Positions 60,041 to 64,000 of a stretch of 64,000 bases of DNA are shown here, one piece after another. Position 1 is the stretch's first letter. Each line of letters starts with the position of its first letter. Under the pieces are notes generated by a model. It did no database searches and had not been told where the DNA came from. It was given only the letters and a program-made list of their open reading frames with translations. Source of the stretch: Streptomyces sp. cg36. GTDB lineage: Bacteria; Actinomycetota; Actinomycetes; Streptomycetales; Streptomycetaceae. Made by a program: the position numbers and the translations under genes. Where the stretch lies: NCBI RefSeq assembly GCF_041080675.1, contig NZ_CP163520.1:8089501-8153500 (forward strand), given 5' to 3'.

Positions 60041-60051
60041 GCAGAAGGGGA

Positions 60052-61143
60052 TCAGGGTGTGGTGGTGAGGGTGGGCCACAGGGTGGTGGCGGTGAGGGGG
60101 CGGGCCAGGCGGTGTGCCCAGGAGGTTTCGTCGCCGTCCTCGTCGCGCCAGGACCACAGGCGGGTGGTGGCGAGGTGGAGGGGGTGGAGCTTGGTGATGC
60201 CGATGGCGCCGTGGAGCTGGTGGGCGATGCGGGTGATCTCGGCCGCGGAGACCGATGCCTGGGTCTTGGCGGCGGCGACGGCGAAGCGTGCCGCCTCCCC
60301 GCCGGTGTCCAGCGGCACGGCGGCGGCCTGGACGGCGGCGCGGACCAGCGCGGCCTCCTCGATCAGCCGGGCTTCCTCCTGCTTGACGGCCTGGAAGTGG
60401 CTGAGCGGGCGGCCGAACTGGGTGCGGGCGGTGGTGTGGGCGAGGGTGAGACCGACGCAGCGTTCGGCGGCGCCGGCGATCAGGGCGGAGCGGGCCAGGG
60501 CCGCGCGGAGCCGGGCCTCGTCGGCCAGCTCGGGGGAGACGCGGCGCACCCGCGAGGCCGGGATCTCCACGGCGGTGAGGTGCAGGTCGTCCCGGGGTTC
60601 CTCCGCGAGGTTGCCGCCGGGGGTGAGGATGGCCTGGTCGGGGGTGAGGGCGAACAGGACGGGGCCGGAGGGGGCGGTGGCCACGACGACCACGGCGGTG
60701 GCGGTACGGGCCCAGGGGACGCGTCGGAGGGTGCCGGTGACCAGCAGGGTGTCCTCCTCGCCGGAGCATCCCGCCGAGCCGACGGCGGAAGCGGCCGGGT
60801 GGGTGTACTGGACGGTGAGGCCGGGGGCGATGGCGTAGCTGAGCGGGCCGTCGGGGACGGGAAGGCCGGTGCGGTGCAGCAGCGGACGGGCGACCAGGGC
60901 GGTCTCGGCGAACGGCCCGGGGACGGCTCGGCGCCCCGACTCCTGTGTGGCGGCGAGGAGTTCGACGGTGGAGGCGTCCGGGGAAGGGAGGGGAACGGCG
61001 TCGGGGGCGGTGGTGTTGGCGACGACCGCGATGGAGTCCGGGGTGGTGAAGAAGCTGGTGGTGTCGTAGGCGTCGGCGGGGATGACGGGGGCGCTGGTGT
61101 CGATGGTGTGGGTGTCCATCGGTGCTGCCGTGTGGGTGTTCAC
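60052..61143 (-). CDS. acyl-CoA dehydrogenase-like protein, second subunit
   Basis: The product is 363 aa with the C-terminal four-helix domain of acyl-CoA dehydrogenases ('RTQFGRPLSHFQAVK', then 'AHQLHGAIGITKLHPLHLATTR'). The N-terminal half is degenerate compared with the neighbour. Actinobacterial steroid-type ACADs often form alpha2-beta2 enzymes from two adjacent genes, one subunit being degenerate; this pair fits. GTG 61143 overlaps the stop of the first ACAD gene (GTGA), which supports a joint enzyme. Confidence 0.82.
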   Translation of the reverse strand: MNTHTAAPMDTHTIDTSAPVIPADAYDTTSFFTTPDSIAVVANTTAPDAVPLPSPDASTVELLAATQESGRRAVPGPFAETALVARPLLHRTGLPVPDGPLSYAIAPGLTVQYTHPAASAVGSAGCSGEEDTLLVTGTLRRVPWARTATAVVVVATAPSGPVLFALTPDQAILTPGGNLAEEPRDDLHLTAVEIPASRVRRVSPELADEARLRAALARSALIAGAAERCVGLTLAHTTARTQFGRPLSHFQAVKQEEARLIEEAALVRAAVQAAAVPLDTGGEAARFAVAAAKTQASVSAAEITRIAHQLHGAIGITKLHPLHLATTRLWSWRDEDGDETSWAHRLARPLTATTLWPTLTTTP

Positions 61144-62312
61144 CGGTGCTGCTCCATTCCGCGAGTGATGATGCCGCGAAGGATTTCGTTGGTGCCGCCG
61201 CGCAAGGTGTAGCCCGGGCTGTGCAGCTGGGCGAAGGCAAGCAGTTCGGCGTGGGTGCCGGGAGTGGCGTGCGGGTCGGCCGGGGTCGGCAGGATGGTGC
61301 GGACGGCGTCGGTCAGCGTGCCCTCGAAACGGGTGCCGAGGTCCTTGACCAGGGCGGCCTGGACATCGGGAGAGGCCCCGGCGTCCAGCGCGGCGGCCAC
61401 GCCGAGGGACAGCCGGCGGATGCTGTGCAGACGAGCCGTCAGAATGCCTACCTGGGTGAGCTGTTCGGCCGTGGCCGGGCGTTGCTCCAGTTCGCGGAGC
61501 AGGGAGAGGAGCAGAGGGAAGGTGGAGAGGTAGCGTTCCGGGCCGCTGCGTTCGAAGGCGAGCTCGCCGGTGACCTGCTTCCAGCCGTCTCCCCGTTGGC
61601 CGAGGAGCATGGTGTCGGGGACGTGGACACCTTCGAGGTGGACGGCGTTGAAGCGGTGCTCGCCGCTCATCAGGTGGATCGGCTCGACGCGTACGCCCGG
61701 GGTGCGCAGGTCGACGATGAACTGGCTGAGCCCCGTGTGCTTGTCCTCGGCGTCGCCGGTGCGGGCGAGGACGATGGCGTAGTCGTTGACATGGGCGCCG
61801 CCCGTCCACATCTTGGTGCCGGTCAACCGCCAGCCGTCAGCGCTGTGTTCGGCGCGTGTGGCGACCGAGGCGAGGTCGGAGCCGCTGCTCTTCTCGCTCA
61901 TGCCGATGGAGAAGAAGCACCGCCCGGCGGCGATCCGGGGCAGGAAGAAGCGGCGCTGCTCCTCGGTTCCGTGCTGGAGGATGGAGGGTCCTGCCTGCCG
62001 GTCGGAGACCCAGTGGGCGCTGACCGGGGCTCCTGCGGCGAGCAGTTCCTCGATCATCACATAGCGCTCCAGGAAGCCGCGGCCCGCGCCGCCGTACTCG
62101 GTGGGCAGGGCCATGCCGACCCAGCCGCGCCCGGCGAGGCGTCGGCTGAAGCCGGGGTCCCAGCCCGCCAGCCAGGAGTCGGGGCGGCCGAGCACGGTGC
62201 CGCGTACGCGTTCCTCCTGGAGAAAGGCACGGACCTCGGTGCGAAGCAGACGGGCCGATTCGGGCAGGGCGACATCAGGGAACGCGAGCGGTGAAAGCGT
62301 GGAAGGGGACAT
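61140..62312 (-). CDS. acyl-CoA dehydrogenase
   Basis: The product is 390 aa. The N-terminal helical domain has 'FLQEERVRG', the middle domain has 'CFFSIGMSEKSSGSDLAS' and 'WRLTGTKMWTGGA' (FAD and substrate contacts), and the C terminus has 'RGGTNEILRGIITRGM'. It introduces an alpha-beta double bond into an acyl-CoA and passes electrons to ETF. ATG 62312. It overlaps the next ACAD gene and is 85 bp downstream of a CoA-transferase gene. The acyl substrate is unknown. Confidence 0.9.
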   Translation of the reverse strand: MSPSTLSPLAFPDVALPESARLLRTEVRAFLQEERVRGTVLGRPDSWLAGWDPGFSRRLAGRGWVGMALPTEYGGAGRGFLERYVMIEELLAAGAPVSAHWVSDRQAGPSILQHGTEEQRRFFLPRIAAGRCFFSIGMSEKSSGSDLASVATRAEHSADGWRLTGTKMWTGGAHVNDYAIVLARTGDAEDKHTGLSQFIVDLRTPGVRVEPIHLMSGEHRFNAVHLEGVHVPDTMLLGQRGDGWKQVTGELAFERSGPERYLSTFPLLLSLLRELEQRPATAEQLTQVGILTARLHSIRRLSLGVAAALDAGASPDVQAALVKDLGTRFEGTLTDAVRTILPTPADPHATPGTHAELLAFAQLHSPGYTLRGGTNEILRGIITRGMEQHR

Positions 62313-62397
62313 GGTTCATTCGCTCCCGGGTTGGTGAGGGGATCGGTGCGTCTACGTCGGGGACACGGGTCCGTGCGTGGGGTGCAGCAGGGACGGG

Positions 62398-63591
62398 TCA
62401 GTGCGTGGAGTGGAGCAGGGACGGGTCGAAACCGGCTTCGCGGAGCACCTCGTCGGTGTGCTGGCCGATGCCCGGACAGGGGCGCAGGCGCGGCTCGGGG
62501 TCGGCCGAGTAGCGCACCGGGCTGCCGATGACCCGGTAGCGGCCCTCGGTGGGGTGCTCGGCCTCGTACAGCAGGCCGCCCTCCTGGGCGTAGGCGGTGG
62601 TCGCGGCGGAGGCCAGGTCGAGGACGGGGGCGGCGGCGATGCCCGCCTGGTCGCAGAACTCCTGCCAGGCGGCGCTGGTGTGCCGCGGTGTCAGCTCCGC
62701 GAGCAGCGGGTAGAACTGGTCGGCGTTGCGGGCCCGGTCGGGGGCGGTGGAGAAGCGCGGGTCGCAGGCCAGTTCGGGGCGGCCGACGAAGGCGGCGAAG
62801 TCCTGCCAGTTGCGGTCGCTGTGCGGCAGGATGCACATCCAGCCGTCGGCGGTGCGCAGGGCGCGGCGCCGAGGGCTGAGCGAGCGGGCCGAGCCGAACG
62901 CCCCGTCGGCCTCCAGAGAGGCATCCCCCAGGTGCTCGACCAGGTTGAAGGCGAGCATGGTGTCGGCCATCGGGACTTCGACGCGCTGACCGGTGCCGCC
63001 GTGTTCCCGGTAGTGCAGTGCCGCCAGGACCGACTGGGCGATCTGCATGCCGCAGATCTTGTCGGCCAGGACGGTGGGGACGTAGTGGGGTTGGCCGGAG
63101 ACCTGGTGGTTGAGCCAGACCAGGCCGCTGGCCGCCTGGATGATGTCGTCGTAGGCGGCGTGGGTGCCGTAGCGGCTGTCGCTGCGGAAGCCCTGGGCCT
63201 GGGTGTAGATCAGACCGGGGTTGACGGCCGCGACCTCGTCGTATCCGAGGCGGAGTCTCTCCAGGGCCTGCGGGCGCAGGTTGGTGATGAAGACGTCGGC
63301 GGTGCGCAGCAGGGCGAGCAGGGCATCGCGGCCGTGCGGGGCCTTGAGGTCGATGACGGCGCTGCGCTTGTTGCGGTTGAGGTTGAGTGCCGGGCCGCCC
63401 ATGCCGGGGTGGCGTCGCGGCGGGTAGTGGCGTGTCATGTCGCCCGTGGGCGGCTCGACTTTGATCACGTCCGCGCCGAGGTCGCCGAGCTGCTGGGCGG
63501 CGTACGGGGCCATGATCACGCTGGCCAGTTCGATGACGCGGATCCCGGCGAGGAGTCCGCGGCCGGACGGGACGGTCGGTTGCTCGGACAT
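62398..63591 (-). CDS. CaiB/BaiF-type CoA transferase (class III)
   Basis: The product is 397 aa. It shows 'IRVIELASVIMAPYAAQQLGDLGADVIKVE' split over the first 45 residues, 'NLNRNKRSAVIDLK' and the catalytic Asp148 in 'YDDIIQAASG'. It moves CoA between carboxylic acids without ATP, usually to activate a substrate for the acyl-CoA dehydrogenases that follow. GGAGG lies before the ATG at 63591. Confidence 0.9.
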   Translation of the reverse strand: MSEQPTVPSGRGLLAGIRVIELASVIMAPYAAQQLGDLGADVIKVEPPTGDMTRHYPPRRHPGMGGPALNLNRNKRSAVIDLKAPHGRDALLALLRTADVFITNLRPQALERLRLGYDEVAAVNPGLIYTQAQGFRSDSRYGTHAAYDDIIQAASGLVWLNHQVSGQPHYVPTVLADKICGMQIAQSVLAALHYREHGGTGQRVEVPMADTMLAFNLVEHLGDASLEADGAFGSARSLSPRRRALRTADGWMCILPHSDRNWQDFAAFVGRPELACDPRFSTAPDRARNADQFYPLLAELTPRHTSAAWQEFCDQAGIAAAPVLDLASAATTAYAQEGGLLYEAEHPTEGRYRVIGSPVRYSADPEPRLRPCPGIGQHTDEVLREAGFDPSLLHSTH

Positions 63592-63692
63592 GGTCCGGTG
63601 CCTCCTGGAGACGGGGATGGGACGGTGGTGTGGCGCGGGCGGCGGACACGGGGTGCTTGCCGGGGCGGCGCGTTGGCCGGGTGGAGGTGGAC

Positions 63693-64000
63693 CTAGAGCC
63701 ACTGGAGCGGGGCAGAGCCGAGTGGGGAGCGTCGGCCGGGCTGGGGGACCGGACGCCCGCTGTACGTGAACGGTGTCGCCGGTTCGGTGAGCGGGCCGAA
63801 GTCGGTCGCGGTGGTCGACAGCGCGGCGAACGGCGTACGTCCGGGCCGGGGCAGATCGATGACGTCCTCCCGTGTGAGGAGTCCGAGCTCCTGCACCCAG
63901 TGGCACACCCCGGCCAAGGTCACGCGGATCCGCCAGGAGCCGCCCTCGGTCGCGCGTCGGCGCAGGACCGTTGCCACGGCGGCGGCCCCGAGATACGCGG
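63693..64000 (-). CDS. CoA-transferase-like protein, C-terminal part (5' end outside window)
   Basis: The minus frame enters from the right edge and ends at 63693. The visible 101 residues ('AVATVLRRRATEGGSWRIRV' and a Pro/Gly-rich end) resemble the C terminus of CaiB/BaiF CoA transferases. A second CoA transferase next to the complete one suggests a two-enzyme activation step in this operon. The 101 bp to the next gene are noncoding. Confidence 0.65.
   Translation of the reverse strand, partial: AYLGAAAVATVLRRRATEGGSWRIRVTLAGVCHWVQELGLLTREDVIDLPRPGRTPFAALSTTATDFGPLTEPATPFTYSGRPVPQPGRRSPLGSAPLQWL

Noticed and set aside
1..64000. tRNA, rRNA, IS elements, prophage or integrase genes
   Set aside because: No CCA-ended cloverleaf, rRNA core sequence, transposase or integrase motif was recognised on either strand. 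A tRNAscan-SE and ISfinder search would settle this.

Overview
The window is about 64 kb of high-GC actinobacterial chromosome. Codons end almost always in G or C, GTG starts are frequent, there are many secreted lectin-like proteins, a Streptomyces subtilisin inhibitor, ALF-repeat and DUF3052 proteins, an M-box leader and one exact 14-bp parS site. Together these point to a Streptomyces or close relative. I saw no rRNA, tRNA, CRISPR array, transposase or integrase gene.

Layout. 1-2.9 kb: a cut-off polysaccharide deacetylase divergent from an HxlR regulator, an HSL-type esterase divergent from a MarR regulator, and a small secreted Cys-rich protein. 2.9-3.8 kb: mostly noncoding, with a cluster of TTGTCC motifs and a gene remnant. 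3.8-6.4 kb: a PaaK-like adenylate-forming enzyme translationally coupled to a nine-helix membrane protein that carries presenilin/SPP-like YD and GLGD motifs. 6.5-10.2 kb: an MBL hydrolase, then a magnesium operon (M-box riboswitch, NRAMP-related transporter, MgtC). 10.4-17.8 kb: a GNAT acetyltransferase and a polymorphic-toxin-like cluster (Tat-exported ALF-repeat scaffold, secreted two-nuclease protein, DUF1963-like protein). 18.2-22 kb: a secreted protein and two tandem trypsin-fold proteins whose catalytic His and Ser are replaced, both fused to lectin domains. 22.2-25.8 kb: an ECF sigma factor with its coupled membrane partner, a 2-oxoglutarate oxygenase and a PEP mutase/isocitrate lyase family enzyme. 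25.9-29.6 kb: a PepSY membrane protein with a Met/His-rich membrane protein, and a leader peptide ahead of DUF4395 and thioredoxin-like genes. 29.9-33.6 kb: an arsenic locus (flavin monooxygenase, two ArsR regulators, AqpS-type channel, arsenate reductase, one truncated flavoprotein). 34-39 kb: a hypothetical protein, a seven-bladed propeller lectin, parS and an M48 protease with a coupled partner. 39.3-45.1 kb: an epimerase, a subtilisin inhibitor, HAD and exonuclease genes and a large secreted repeat protein. 45.4-50.9 kb: a GNAT, an HTH-less STAND ATPase, an epoxide-hydrolase-like enzyme, and a 37-aa peptide next to a PIMT-like methyltransferase (possible RiPP). 51-57.3 kb: DUF4118, secreted glycosidase-like and DUF3052 genes, a secreted protein behind two DasR-like sites, and an ABC-F protein behind an eight-codon leader ORF. 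57.6-64 kb: small membrane genes, a two-component system and a CoA-transferase/acyl-CoA dehydrogenase operon running off the right edge.

Most units are short and independently regulated. The strongest new-biology candidates are the GxGD nine-helix protein, the ALF/nuclease cluster, the peptide-PIMT pair and the tandem pseudoproteases.
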